Positions 50,111-59,347 of a stretch of 64,000 bases of DNA are shown piece after piece (position 1 is the stretch's first letter; the number at the start of each line of letters is the position of its first letter). The stretch is from Streptomyces albiflavescens. Its GTDB lineage: Bacteria; Actinomycetota; Actinomycetes; Streptomycetales; Streptomycetaceae. The notes under the pieces were generated by a model that did not search any database, was not told the DNA's origin, and saw nothing but the letters and a program-made list of their open reading frames with translations. The stretch spans positions 62,001 to 126,000 of the forward strand of contig NZ_BMMM01000015.1 in NCBI RefSeq assembly GCF_014645835.1. Reading direction: 5' to 3'. The position numbers were made by a program, and so were the translations under genes.

Positions 50111-50444
50111 GCGCGATGACCGAGGCGTCTCCATGCTGGAGTTCGCCGGGTTTCTCCCCATCCTGCTGGTGATCGGGATGGCGGCCATTCAGCTCGGACT
50201 CATCGGGTACGGCATCAACCAGGCGGGGTCCGGGGCGCGCGCGGCGGCGCGAGTCGCCTCGCAGGACGGCGACGGCACGGCGGCGGGCCAGGCCGCCGTG
50301 AGCGGCTGGCTGAAGCCGGACGTCACGTCCGACAAAGGGGCCGATCTCACCACAGCAACGGTTCATGTCCATGTCCCCGGCGTCATCCCCCTCTTCGGCG
50401 GCTATGACGTGACCCGCCACGCCACCATGCCCACCGACGACTGA
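50085..50444 (+). CDS. TadE-like pseudopilin
   Basis: 119 residues. Basic N-terminus (KRGLRDDRG), then G-VSMLEFAG with Glu at +5 of a prepilin cleavage site and a long hydrophobic helix (FLPILLVIGMAAIQLGLI). A minor pilin of the Tad system. The 38-nt duplication precedes its start. Followed 20 nt later by the CpaF/TadA ATPase. Confidence 0.88.
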   Translation: MRPSPKRGLRDDRGVSMLEFAGFLPILLVIGMAAIQLGLIGYGINQAGSGARAAARVASQDGDGTAAGQAAVSGWLKPDVTSDKGADLTTATVHVHVPGVIPLFGGYDVTRHATMPTDD

Positions 50445-50464
50445 CCGAGAGGAGCCGAAGACAC

Positions 50465-51805
50465 ATGAGCCTGCGTTCCCGCATAGCCACCCCCGACGAG
50501 TCGGGCCCCGCGCGTGAGGACGGCCATCTCGTCGCCGTCTACCGCGCGAAGCTTCTCGAAGAGATCGACCTCGCCGAGATGTCCAGCCTCGCGGCGGCCG
50601 AACGCCGCGTACGCCTGGAACGCGTGCTGGGCCACATCATCAGCCGCGAGGGCCCGGTCCTCTCCTCCGCGGAACGCTCCCAGCTGATCCGCAGGGTCGT
50701 CGACGAGGCCCTCGGCCTCGGCGTCCTCGAACCGCTCCTCGCCGACGCGTCGATCACCGAGATCATGGTCAACGGCCCGGACTCGATCTTCGTGGAGCGG
50801 GCGGGCCGAGTGGAGCAGCTCCCGCTCCGTTTCGCTTCGAGCGAGCAGCTCATGCAGACCATCGAACGCATCGTCTCGACGGTCAACCGCCGCGTCGACG
50901 AGTCGAACCCGATGGTCGACGCCCGCCTCCCCACCGGCGAGCGCGTCAACGTCATCATCCCGCCGCTCGCCCTGACCGGCCCGACGCTCACGATCCGCCG
51001 CTTCCCGCGCGCGTACACCCTCCCGGAGCTGATCGGCCTCGGCTCGCTCGACGAGCAGATGCTCATGCTGCTGGCGGCCTTCGTCAGGGCCCGCTTCAAC
51101 GTCATCGTCAGCGGCGGCACGGGATCGGGGAAGACGACCCTGCTGAACGCCCTCTCCGGGCTGATCCCGTCCCACGAACGCATCATCACCATCGAGGACT
51201 CGGCCGAGCTCCAGCTCCAGCAGGAGCACGTCATCCGCCTCGAATCCCGCCCCCCGAACGTGGAGGGCAAGGGCCAGATCACCATCCGCGACCTGGTCCG
51301 CAACTCCCTGCGCATGCGCCCCGACCGCATCATCGTCGGTGAGGTCCGCGGCGGCGAGACCCTCGACATGCTCCAGGCCATGTCGACAGGACACGACGGC
51401 TCCCTGGCCACCGTTCACGCGAACTCCGCCGAGGACGCCCTGATGCGCCTGCAGACCCTCGGCTCGATGTCCGAGGTCCAGATCCCCTTCGAGGCCCTGA
51501 AGGACCAGATCAACTCGGCGGTCGACGTCGTCGTCCAGCTGGCCCGGCACGCCGACGGCTCCCGCAAGGTCACGGAGATCGCCCTGCTCGTCTCGCACGG
51601 CCGCGAACAGTTCCGTATCGCGCCCGTCACCCGTTTCGTCCCCCGCCCCGTAGGCCCCGACCGTATCGTCCGCGGCCACTTCGAACACCTCCCGCTGCCC
51701 CGCCAGATCGCGGAGAAGCTGTACGTCGCCAACGAGCCGCTGCCGCCCGCCTTCGGCGTCACGGAGGCCATCGACGTACTCAACACGAGGCAGGCCATCG
51801 GATGA
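50465..51805 (+). CDS. tadA: CpaF/TadA secretion ATPase
   Basis: 446 residues. Type II/IV secretion ATPase: GGTGSGKTT Walker A, the conserved Asp box (ITIEDSAELQL), RPDRIIVGEVRGGE Walker B and the His box (GHDGSLATVHANS). It powers pilin assembly at the membrane. GAGGAG precedes the ATG. Its TGA overlaps a tiny frame leading to TadB. Confidence 0.95.
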   Translation: MSLRSRIATPDESGPAREDGHLVAVYRAKLLEEIDLAEMSSLAAAERRVRLERVLGHIISREGPVLSSAERSQLIRRVVDEALGLGVLEPLLADASITEIMVNGPDSIFVERAGRVEQLPLRFASSEQLMQTIERIVSTVNRRVDESNPMVDARLPTGERVNVIIPPLALTGPTLTIRRFPRAYTLPELIGLGSLDEQMLMLLAAFVRARFNVIVSGGTGSGKTTLLNALSGLIPSHERIITIEDSAELQLQQEHVIRLESRPPNVEGKGQITIRDLVRNSLRMRPDRIIVGEVRGGETLDMLQAMSTGHDGSLATVHANSAEDALMRLQTLGSMSEVQIPFEALKDQINSAVDVVVQLARHADGSRKVTEIALLVSHGREQFRIAPVTRFVPRPVGPDRIVRGHFEHLPLPRQIAEKLYVANEPLPPAFGVTEAIDVLNTRQAIG

Positions 51806-51849
51806 CGTCCCCCACCGACGACTCCTCCTCCGAAGGGAGGCAGCCATGA
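51802..51849 (+). CDS. 15-residue coupling frame between TadA and TadB
   Basis: ATG at 51802 overlaps the TadA stop; the TGA at 51847-51849 overlaps the TadB ATG at 51846. The peptide is Ser/Asp-rich (MTSPTDDSSSEGRQP). It carries GGGAGG for the TadB start inside it. Probably a translational relay rather than a functional peptide. Confidence 0.45.
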   Translation: MTSPTDDSSSEGRQP

Positions 51850-52787
51850 ACGACCCCGCCCTCCTCGCGCTCGGCGCGACCGTCCTCGGCGGCACACTCG
51901 CCGTCGCGGGCGTGCACACGTACGCCTCGGGGCGTGCCCAGCGCCAGGCCCTCGTCGACCGCCTCTCCAGCGGCGGCCCCCTGCGTACGGCGGCGGGCCG
52001 CGTACGCCGCTTCGCCGGCATCGACCGCCGACTGCGCCGCACCCGCCTGGGCCGCACCATCCACCTGCGCCTGTCGGCGACGGGACTCGACGTGACGGCG
52101 GGGGAGTTCTTCACCTACGTCACGGCGGTGGTCGTGGCTCTGTGGCTGATCGCCTCCGCGACCCTCGCCCCCTTCTTCGGCCCGATCGCCGCCGTCCTGG
52201 GCGTCTGGAGCGCGGCCATCTTCCTCAACTGGCAACGCCAGAAACGTATCGAGGCCTTCATCAACCAGCTCCCCGACGTGGCACGCCTGCTGGCGAACGC
52301 CACAGCGGCGGGGCTCGCCCTGCGGACGGCCCTCGCGATGGCGGCGGAGGAGCTGGAGGCCCCGGCGGGTGAGGAACTCGCGCATGTGGCAGACCAGTTG
52401 ATGCTGGGCCGGACGATCGACGACGCGCTCGGTGAACTCTCCGAACGCCTTCCCTCCCGCGAGCTGATCGTCCTCGTCACGACGCTCGTCCTCGCCAACA
52501 AGGCGGGCGGTTCGGTCGTCAGCTCCCTGCGCAACCTCACCCAGACCCTGGAAGACCGCAAGGAAACGCGCCGCGAGGTCCGCACGATGCTGTCCGAGGT
52601 GAACGCGACCGCCTTCACGGTCCCCTTCCTCGGTATCGGCTCACTGGTCCTGATCAACTCCTCGAACGAGGGAGCCCTGGCCCGCGTCACCGGCTCCCCG
52701 CTCGGCCAGGGCCTGGTCCTGCTGGCCCTCGGCCTCTACACCGTCGGCTTCTTCGTCATCCGCCGCCTCGGCAAGATCGAAGTATGA
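51846..52787 (+). CDS. tadB: TadB-type inner membrane platform protein
   Basis: 313 residues with a T2SS/GspF-like domain (FINQLPDVARLLANATAAGLALRTAL, LVLANKAGGSVVSSLRNL) and about four helices. With TadC it forms the membrane platform that the ATPase acts on. Confidence 0.93.
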   Translation: MNDPALLALGATVLGGTLAVAGVHTYASGRAQRQALVDRLSSGGPLRTAAGRVRRFAGIDRRLRRTRLGRTIHLRLSATGLDVTAGEFFTYVTAVVVALWLIASATLAPFFGPIAAVLGVWSAAIFLNWQRQKRIEAFINQLPDVARLLANATAAGLALRTALAMAAEELEAPAGEELAHVADQLMLGRTIDDALGELSERLPSRELIVLVTTLVLANKAGGSVVSSLRNLTQTLEDRKETRREVRTMLSEVNATAFTVPFLGIGSLVLINSSNEGALARVTGSPLGQGLVLLALGLYTVGFFVIRRLGKIEV

Positions 52788-52800
52788 GGGAGGGGTTACG

Positions 52801-53691
52801 TTGCTGCCGCTGCTGCTCGCCGTCCTGATGGGCGCGGCCGTCGCGGGTGTCCTCCTGGGCATCCGTATGATCCGCGCCGACGCCAAACTCCCCAGCGACC
52901 TCGCGCTCGCCCTGGAGGTCGGCGGAACCCGCGTCTCCAAGGCGGACTCGGCCGTCGACCGCCTCGGCATGCGCTTCGCGCCCACGGTCCTGCGCCTGAT
53001 GGGCCCCCGCCGCGTCGAGGCCAAGCGCCGCCGCATCGACATGGCGGGGAACCCGGGCGGGCTGACCCTCAACCGCTACGCGGCCCGCCGCGCCGTCTAC
53101 GGCGTCTTCGGCGTCGTACTCGGCTTCGTCTTCCTCTCCAACGGCCAGCTCCTCTTCGCCGCCCTGACATTGGCCTTCGGTCTTGTCGCCGCCGACGCCG
53201 CCATCTGGCAGGCCGTCCGGGAACGCAAGGAGGTCATCGACCGCACGCTGCCGGACTTCCTGGATGTGCTGGCGGTCGTGGTCTCGGCGGGCCTCGGCTT
53301 CCGCCAGGCCCTCGACAGGGTCGCGGAGAAGTACGAGGGGCCATGGGCGGACGAGTTGAGGATCACGTTGCGCCAGATGGACATGGGCGTCAGCCGCCGC
53401 CAGGCCTTCGACGAGCTCCGCAAACGCAACTCCTCCGAACAGGTCGCCCAGTTCGTCTCGGCCCTGCAACAGGGTGAGGAGCTTGGCTCCCCGATCGCCG
53501 AGACCCTCATCCAACTCGCCACGGACATGCGCCGCACCGACGCCCAGAACGCTCGACGCCGCGCCGCCAAGACCATCCCCAAGGCGACGATGGTCACCCT
53601 CGTCTTCATGCTCCCGGCCACGATGATCCTCATCGCGACGGGCATGTTCCTGGGCTCGGGGACGAACTTCGGCTCGATCCTGGGCCGATGA
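52801..53691 (+). CDS. tadC: TadC-type inner membrane platform protein
   Basis: 296 residues, TTG start after GGAGGGG (5-nt gap). GspF-like domain (LPDFLDVLAVVVSAGLGFRQAL, QQGEELGSPIAETL) and membrane helices at both ends. Its stop overlaps the histidine kinase start. Confidence 0.92.
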   Translation: MLPLLLAVLMGAAVAGVLLGIRMIRADAKLPSDLALALEVGGTRVSKADSAVDRLGMRFAPTVLRLMGPRRVEAKRRRIDMAGNPGGLTLNRYAARRAVYGVFGVVLGFVFLSNGQLLFAALTLAFGLVAADAAIWQAVRERKEVIDRTLPDFLDVLAVVVSAGLGFRQALDRVAEKYEGPWADELRITLRQMDMGVSRRQAFDELRKRNSSEQVAQFVSALQQGEELGSPIAETLIQLATDMRRTDAQNARRRAAKTIPKATMVTLVFMLPATMILIATGMFLGSGTNFGSILGR

Positions 53692-55148
53692 TGAGCCGTC
53701 TCATCCGTAGCTGTGGGCATGCGTGCCGCTCGGGGCGGCACGGGTGGGCACAGCGGCACCTTGCGAGCGCCGGTGAGCGCCCTCTCCCCGACGGCAACCT
53801 CCACGCCGGGCAACCGGAAGCAGGGGCAGGCGCAAGTTGGCCCAAGGGTGGCAGCCGCGGGTACCTGGAGGACGACGCCCCGGCCCCGGGCGGCGTCCGC
53901 CTCCAGCTCAACGCCCTACAGGCCCTCTGCCGCCAGGCCTTCGCCGTCCGCCTCGCGGCCATCGCGATAGGCGCCCCCTTCGCGATGAGCAACGCGGCGG
54001 AAGGCCCACTGCGCTACGCGGTGCTCGCCGCCGCCGTCCTCGGCGTCATGGGCTCGTACGCGATGCTCAGGGACTGGGACCGCTTCGGCCCCCGCCTCCT
54101 GGCTCACCCCACGCTGATGGCCGTGGACCTGTTGTTCGGCGCCGTACTGCTCCTCACCGCGTCCCCCGCGTCGCCTCTGGCGTACGCGACGGTCTGCACC
54201 CCGCTCCTGTCGGGCCTGCTGTACGGCTGGCGCGCCACGGGAGTCTTCACGGGGCTGCAGCTGATCGTCCTGCTGACGGTGTTCAGGGCGTGGGAACACC
54301 GTCCGGGAGCGGGCGCCAACACCCTCCTCGTCGCCGGCTTCTGCATCGGCGCCGGCATCATCGGCGTAACCCTCCGCAACCTGATGTTCCGCTTCGGCAC
54401 CGCCAGCCAGGCGCTGTCCGAGGCGAACTCCCGACTGGCCGTGGCGGAGGCCGTGGAGTCCGAACGGGCCCGCCTGGCCCGCGAGATGCACGACTCGGTG
54501 GCCAAGACACTGCACGGCCTGGCCCTGGCGGCGGAGGCGCTGGCGGCCTCGGCCGACGGCGCGGAGCCGGACCCGCACACGCTCAAACGTCAGGCGACGC
54601 TCGTGGCGGGCGCGGCGCGCCTCGCGGCCACGGAGTCCCGCGCACTCCTCTCGGATCTGCGACGCCACACGGACCTCACGACCCCGGACACGGACGACGT
54701 CCTGTCCGAACTCCAAGCCCGTACGGCGGATTTCTCCTCCCGCACACACCTCGCCACGGCGGTACGCCACCGGGGCGGGCGCCCGGTCCTGCCCAGCGCC
54801 ACGGCCCACCACGTCCTGGCCATCGTGTCCGAGGCCCTGGAGAACGCACACCGCCACGCGGGCGCGCGCCAGGTCACGGTGGAACTCGAAGTCTCCGAGA
54901 CCGAGTTCGCGCTACGAGTACGGGACGACGGAGGAGGCCTTCCCCCCTCCCTCACCCTCGACGACCTGACGAGAACCGGCCATTTCGGTCTGCTCGGCAT
55001 GACGGAACGAGCCGCCCTGCTGGGCGGCAGCATCGCCCTGAACCGACCCCCGCAGGGCGGCACCGAGGTCCACCTGACCCTCTCGCTCTCCTCGGCCGCC
55101 GCCTCGCACACGCCCCCCACTCCCCAAGAGGAGGCCGCTCATGCCTGA
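53688..55148 (+). CDS. NarL-type membrane histidine kinase in the Tad operon
   Basis: 486 residues. Four to five helices (about 85-225), then a HisKA_3 dimerisation box (AREMHDSVAKTLHGLAL) and an HATPase domain (EALENAHRHAG, RDDGGGLP, FGLLGM). The first 80 residues look like poor coding sequence, so a start downstream of 53688 is possible, though the ATGA overlap with TadC supports it. Paired with the response regulator that overlaps its end by 8 nt. Confidence 0.88.
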   Translation: MMSRLIRSCGHACRSGRHGWAQRHLASAGERPLPDGNLHAGQPEAGAGASWPKGGSRGYLEDDAPAPGGVRLQLNALQALCRQAFAVRLAAIAIGAPFAMSNAAEGPLRYAVLAAAVLGVMGSYAMLRDWDRFGPRLLAHPTLMAVDLLFGAVLLLTASPASPLAYATVCTPLLSGLLYGWRATGVFTGLQLIVLLTVFRAWEHRPGAGANTLLVAGFCIGAGIIGVTLRNLMFRFGTASQALSEANSRLAVAEAVESERARLAREMHDSVAKTLHGLALAAEALAASADGAEPDPHTLKRQATLVAGAARLAATESRALLSDLRRHTDLTTPDTDDVLSELQARTADFSSRTHLATAVRHRGGRPVLPSATAHHVLAIVSEALENAHRHAGARQVTVELEVSETEFALRVRDDGGGLPPSLTLDDLTRTGHFGLLGMTERAALLGGSIALNRPPQGGTEVHLTLSLSSAAASHTPPTPQEEAAHA

Positions 55149-55887
55149 CCAGGCACTCACCGGCCCGCCCCTGCGTGTCCTCGTCGCCGACGACAACCCG
55201 GTCGTCCGGGCGGGCCTGACCGCGCTGCTCGGCGGCCACCCGGACATCGAGGTGGTCGCGGCGGCGGTGGACGGCGAGGAAGCCCTTGCGTACGCCGCCC
55301 GGCTGACCCCGGACGTCGTCCTCCTCGACGTCCGCATGCCCGGCACGGACGGCCTGACCGCCCTCCCCGAACTGGCCTGCCTGGCCCCCGTGATGATGCT
55401 GACCTACAGCCGCGAACCCGAGGTGGTCGCCGAGGCCCTGCGCCGAGGCGCGTCCGGCTACCTGGTCCACGGTGAGTTCACCGCCGCCGAACTGATCACG
55501 GCGGTACGGGATGTGCGGGACGGCAGACCGATCGTCCGGGCAACTGTCCCGGATTCACTCGGAGTTTCGTACGAACCGAACGAACTCGCTTCGCATCTGC
55601 AACCATCCATGGCACAGTTGTCAAAGGCTCGCCCCGCGTACGCGACGGGGCCGCGCCGTCCGAGCCCCAACCGGCCCGACTTCGGCCTGAGTTCAAGGGA
55701 GGTGGAGGTGATGGACCTCATCGCTGCCGGCATGAACAACCGCCAAATCGCCGCCGCCTGCTTCATCAGCGAGAAGACCGTCAAGAACCACATCAACCGC
55801 ATCTTCGCAAAGCTGCACAGCTCCTCGCGCAGCGAAGCCATCGCCCACTGGCTGGGCACGACCCGCGAGGGGTGGAGCAGCCGATGA
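55141..55887 (+). CDS. NarL/LuxR-type response regulator
   Basis: 248 residues. Receiver with DDNP and the phosphoacceptor Asp in LLDVRMPG, a linker longer than usual (about 125-185), then a LuxR-type helix-turn-helix (LSSREVEVMDLIAAGMNNRQIA...ISEKTVKNHI). Likely controls the pilus genes around it; no binding site was identified. Confidence 0.92.
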   Translation: MPDQALTGPPLRVLVADDNPVVRAGLTALLGGHPDIEVVAAAVDGEEALAYAARLTPDVVLLDVRMPGTDGLTALPELACLAPVMMLTYSREPEVVAEALRRGASGYLVHGEFTAAELITAVRDVRDGRPIVRATVPDSLGVSYEPNELASHLQPSMAQLSKARPAYATGPRRPSPNRPDFGLSSREVEVMDLIAAGMNNRQIAAACFISEKTVKNHINRIFAKLHSSSRSEAIAHWLGTTREGWSSR

Positions 55888-55904
55888 CTCCACCCACGAG
55901 AAGT

Positions 55905-55920
55905 TGGGCCCCTGGGCCCA
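55905..55920 (+). terminator. Short hairpin before the Flp pilin gene
   Basis: TGGGCCC-CT-GGGCCCA, 7-nt arms with a 2-nt loop, 18 nt after the response regulator stop. Confidence 0.35.
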
Positions 55921-55989
55921 CCCGGAGTAGGCGCGGTCTCACGTACGGTGCTCGGGTCGGTAGTGGCGTCGGGTGGGAGGGCAGTGACG

Positions 55990-56193
55990 ATGAGCGGGTT
56001 CGACTGGTGGGCGCGAACCGTTGTCTCCCGGATGCGGGGGAAGGGGCGGGACGCGGGGGCCGGGTTCGTGGAGTATGCGGGCCTGATGATCATCATTGCG
56101 GGGATCTTTACGCTGATCGACCAGTTGGGGCTGGACGGGCTGATCTCGGGTGCGATCGGCGACGCAGTGAATCAGGTCATCGGCGGCGGCTGA
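55990..56193 (+). CDS. flp: Flp/Fap-type pilin
   Basis: 67 residues. Basic leader, then a prepilin site DAG-AGFVEYAG with Glu at +5 (an equivalent of the Flp motif), and a hydrophobic helix (LMIIIAGIFTLI). This is the expected major pilin of the Tad system. GGGAGGG is 8 nt before the ATG. Its stop overlaps the possible CTG start of the next gene. Confidence 0.85.
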   Translation: MSGFDWWARTVVSRMRGKGRDAGAGFVEYAGLMIIIAGIFTLIDQLGLDGLISGAIGDAVNQVIGGG

Positions 56194-56801
56194 CGAGCAC
56201 AGGCCTTCGCGGCGACAAAGGGCAGACTCTCCCGATCTACATTTGGTTGACGGGGATTCTGCTCTTTGCTGCGTTCGCCTTCTTTGCGTTTGCCCAGGCA
56301 GCGTCCGCGCGGAATGGAGCTCAATCCGCCGCGGATGCTGCGGCGTTGGCGGCGGCGCAGGATGCCCGGGACGAGCTGATGGATCGCTTGGGGCAGGTCG
56401 TAGGCCAGGACGACAACTGGCTGGACTGGCTCGACGGCGTGCAGGACCCGGAAGGTGTGGGGGCTACCGCCGCGGCTGAGCAGCTGGCCGCCGAGAACGA
56501 CTCCACTGTCCAGGGCGGAGCCCAGCCCACGGTGATGGGCGGCTATCCGGGATTCCGGGTCGAAATCCAGACCAATTACACGGTCGGCGACTCGATCATC
56601 CCCGGCACGGAGGGTATGCGTGCCAGGGCTCATGCCACCGCTGTCATCCAGCCGCGCTGTGACTTCGACCCCGACGCGGATCCCAAGAAGCCCGTGAAGC
56701 TGGACTGCGGCGACGAGATCGTGAACATCGACCCCGGAGATTTCAATCCGGACGACCTTCCCGACGCGTCTGTGCTGTTCTCTGTGCATCTGGCTGAGTG
56801 A
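56190..56801 (+). CDS. TadG/TadE-related membrane protein, possible CTG start
   Basis: 203 residues if read from CTG 56190. The N-terminus (TSTGLRGDKGQTLPIYIW then a long hydrophobic helix) resembles Streptomyces TadG-like proteins, followed by QSAADAAALAAAQDA, the Ala-rich helix typical of that group, and an extracellular domain with two Cys (RCDFD, LDCGDE). No ATG, GTG or TTG lies at the right place; CTG overlaps the Flp stop as CTGA, where relatives would carry ATG. TTG at 56247 would cut into the membrane helix. Confidence 0.72.
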   Translation: MTSTGLRGDKGQTLPIYIWLTGILLFAAFAFFAFAQAASARNGAQSAADAAALAAAQDARDELMDRLGQVVGQDDNWLDWLDGVQDPEGVGATAAAEQLAAENDSTVQGGAQPTVMGGYPGFRVEIQTNYTVGDSIIPGTEGMRARAHATAVIQPRCDFDPDADPKKPVKLDCGDEIVNIDPGDFNPDDLPDASVLFSVHLAE

Positions 56802-56816
56802 AAGGAAGCCGTACCG

Positions 56817-57410
56817 ATGGATCTCCGGCACACCCACAAGGGCCGCAAGGTACTGGCCGCGGTAGCGATCACGACTGGCTTGGTCCTGACGGTGGCGGGC
56901 TGCGGTGGGGGAGGCGACGGCAAGTCGAAAGCGGACTCTTCTGCTTCCTCCTCCACGGCCAGCAAGGAAGACGGAAGCGATCAGAAGTCGTCGCAGACGC
57001 CGTCGACGGACAAGGTCCTGGCGACGGCGAAGGACGGAGACATCACCGTCACGATCACTTCTGCTGTCCGCGATCCCGGAGGCTTTGTCACCGTATCGGG
57101 CAACGTCAGGAACGATGGCGCAAAGTCCTGGCTCGGCGCCAACTGGGTTAGTGACGAGAGGGAGTTGCGCAAGAACGGCGGTTCACTGGCCGGCGCCAGC
57201 CTGGTGGACACGGAAGGCAAGAAGAAGTACCTCATTCTGAGGGACACGTCTGGTCGCTGCCTGTGCACGAAGTTCAGCGGTCAGATCAGTCCAGGCAGCA
57301 CAGCCGAGTGGTACGCGCAATTCCCCGCTCCCCCTGAAGGCAGCACCAAGGTCGACTTCCAAGTCGGCTCCATGCCCCCCGCCTCCATCGAAATCTCCGA
57401 GGGCGAGTGA
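56817..57410 (+). CDS. Lipoprotein downstream of the pilus genes
   Basis: 197 residues. Lipobox LTVAGC (Cys about 29), a Ser/Lys-rich linker, then a beta-rich domain (ITVTITSAVRDPGGFVTVSGNV). Closely spaced with the next gene (3 nt). No named family; probably part of the same transcription unit. Confidence 0.8.
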   Translation: MDLRHTHKGRKVLAAVAITTGLVLTVAGCGGGGDGKSKADSSASSSTASKEDGSDQKSSQTPSTDKVLATAKDGDITVTITSAVRDPGGFVTVSGNVRNDGAKSWLGANWVSDERELRKNGGSLAGASLVDTEGKKKYLILRDTSGRCLCTKFSGQISPGSTAEWYAQFPAPPEGSTKVDFQVGSMPPASIEISEGE

Positions 57411-57413
57411 CCC

Positions 57414-58130
57414 ATGGCCCTCCCGCGCCGCACCACCGCGACAACGTTCACGGCCCTGGCCGTGCTGATCACGCTCGGCCTCCCCGGCGGCGGCCCGGCC
57501 TACGCCGACGACGATGACCCGAGCGCACCCCCAGGCAGCGTCACTACCTCCCCACCGCCGAAAGTGGATGCCAACAGCCCCGGCCTAAGGCTCGCCGACG
57601 GCGCCACGCTCGCGCCCGCCAAGGTCCTGGACATCAAGTCCGTCGTGGAGGACCTCGGCGGCGAGGAGCGCCGTGAGGACACCAACTCGGACGTGACGTT
57701 CGCGCTGCAGGCGGAGGTGCTGTTCCCCAAGGACAGCTCGAAACTGAACCCGGAGGCACGTTCCCGCATCCAGGCGATCGCGGACGAGATCAAGGCCCAG
57801 AACGCGACGACGGTCCGAGTCTTCGGCTTCACCGACAACCTCGGTTCGTACGCGCACGGCCTGACGCTCTCCAAGAAGCGCGCGGAAGCGGTCCACGACC
57901 AACTGGCCACCGCGCTCGGCTCGACGGACATCACCTTCGAGGTACGCGGCTACAGCGAGGACTACCCCATCGCCGACAACACCTCGGAACAGGGCCGCCG
58001 CAAGAACCGCCGTGTGGAGGTGACGTTCCCGCGCGGAGCGTCGGGAGCGAAGCACACGGCGGCAAACAGCTTCGGTACGGCCGTGCCCGACAGGGGCGCC
58101 GGGAAAAGCGCCGGGGTTCGCGATTTCTGA
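57414..58130 (+). CDS. Secreted OmpA-domain protein
   Basis: 238 residues. Signal peptide (about 1-31, PAYA-DD), linker, then an OmpA-like peptidoglycan-binding domain (about 95-205: FPKDSSKLNPEARSRI, VRVFGFTDNLGS, LSKKRAEAVHDQL, GRRKNRRVEV with the Asp and Arg contacts for the peptide). It would anchor to peptidoglycan and may link the pilus machinery to the wall. Confidence 0.9.
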   Translation: MALPRRTTATTFTALAVLITLGLPGGGPAYADDDDPSAPPGSVTTSPPPKVDANSPGLRLADGATLAPAKVLDIKSVVEDLGGEERREDTNSDVTFALQAEVLFPKDSSKLNPEARSRIQAIADEIKAQNATTVRVFGFTDNLGSYAHGLTLSKKRAEAVHDQLATALGSTDITFEVRGYSEDYPIADNTSEQGRRKNRRVEVTFPRGASGAKHTAANSFGTAVPDRGAGKSAGVRDF

Positions 58131-58389
58131 GCTCTCCTGTGTGCGAACCCGGACCAAAGTCGGGCCGTGAGGGCCTGTAGGTCCTGGGTTCTGAGCGCGG
58201 ATCCAGAAGTTCTGAGCGCATCGGGGGCTGCGCAGCGGTACCCAAGCGTCGGCGGTTGTGGCGTTGCGCGGCGTCGTCCAGTCCAACCGCGCCCGGGCGG
58301 TGCGCGTGTACGCTCACCCTCGCCGTGCCAGCCGAGACTTGAAGTGCTGCCCCCACGCCGGCGCCAACTCCGACCCCGCTCGAGGAGCC

Positions 58390-59193
58390 ATGCGTCGCAC
58401 CACCCCCGTTGCCGTAGCCGTCACCCTTGCTGCCGCCCTCACCGCGGCCGGCTGCTCGTCGGACTCCGGCGGCAGCGAGCGCCGAAGCGTCGCCGCCGAG
58501 AAGCCCGTCGCCGAATCTGCCGCTGCCAAGGAGTTCCGCGCTGTCGTTGAGGCCGCCCGCAGTACGAGCGTGACGATCAGCGAATCGTTGGTCCTCCAGG
58601 ACGACGGGAAGCGAACCGTCCTCGTCATTGACGGTCCCTTCGACCTCGCCCATGGCCGGGGGAAACTCTTCGTCCATGCAGGGGGCCCCATCGAACAACT
58701 CGACCAGATATTCGTCGGCGACAAGGCCTACCTCAGCACCCGCAAAGACCAATGGCTCGTGACCGACCGCTCGAAAGCCGAGTCCCACCACCTCCTGCGC
58801 GCCCCGCTCAACGACCCCCAGTATCTGCTCGCCCAGATCGCAGCCACCACCAAGGTCACGAAATCCAGCAAGGACCCCGTCTTCGGCGGCGCCGCCACCC
58901 ACTACCGCGGCGTGCTCGGACACCACGCTCTGACCTCGCGCACGGCGGAGGAGCCCCGTGGCGAGATCGACGGATACCGGCAGGACCGCGAGGGCGCCCT
59001 GGTATCCGTCGACGCCTACGTGAAGCAGGGGCGACTCGCTCTGGTCGACCTTGACTTCCGGATGGACGACGATTTCGCCCACGTCAGCCTTCAACTGTCC
59101 GACTTCGGGGAACCGGTGGAAGTCACCGCACCCCCGTCTGCGACCCCGATCGCTCCTCCGGCCAAGGGAGCCCTGGCCTTCATGACAGGCTGA
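58390..59193 (+). CDS. LppX/LolA-like lipoprotein, unknown function
   Basis: 267 residues from the ATG at 58390. Lipobox ALTAAGC (Cys about 22), then a long beta-rich domain reminiscent of LppX/LprG carriers (AARSTSVTISESLVLQDDG, LFVHAGGPIEQLDQIFVG...). GAGGAG is only 2 nt before the ATG. The 259-nt gap upstream holds two TTCTGAGCGC repeats and no gene. Confidence 0.75.
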   Translation: MRRTTPVAVAVTLAAALTAAGCSSDSGGSERRSVAAEKPVAESAAAKEFRAVVEAARSTSVTISESLVLQDDGKRTVLVIDGPFDLAHGRGKLFVHAGGPIEQLDQIFVGDKAYLSTRKDQWLVTDRSKAESHHLLRAPLNDPQYLLAQIAATTKVTKSSKDPVFGGAATHYRGVLGHHALTSRTAEEPRGEIDGYRQDREGALVSVDAYVKQGRLALVDLDFRMDDDFAHVSLQLSDFGEPVEVTAPPSATPIAPPAKGALAFMTG

Positions 59194-59347
59194 CGCGGGA
59201 CAGCGCAGCGGCGTCCCTCGCCCGTACTTCCGCGACACGGTCGACTGCGACAGGCCCGCCGGCCGGGTTCGATACCTCTCGAGAGCGGTACAGGAAGCGG
59301 CACCACTCCCACTTCGCGCCTGTCTTGGGCGAAGGGAGAAGGCGAGG

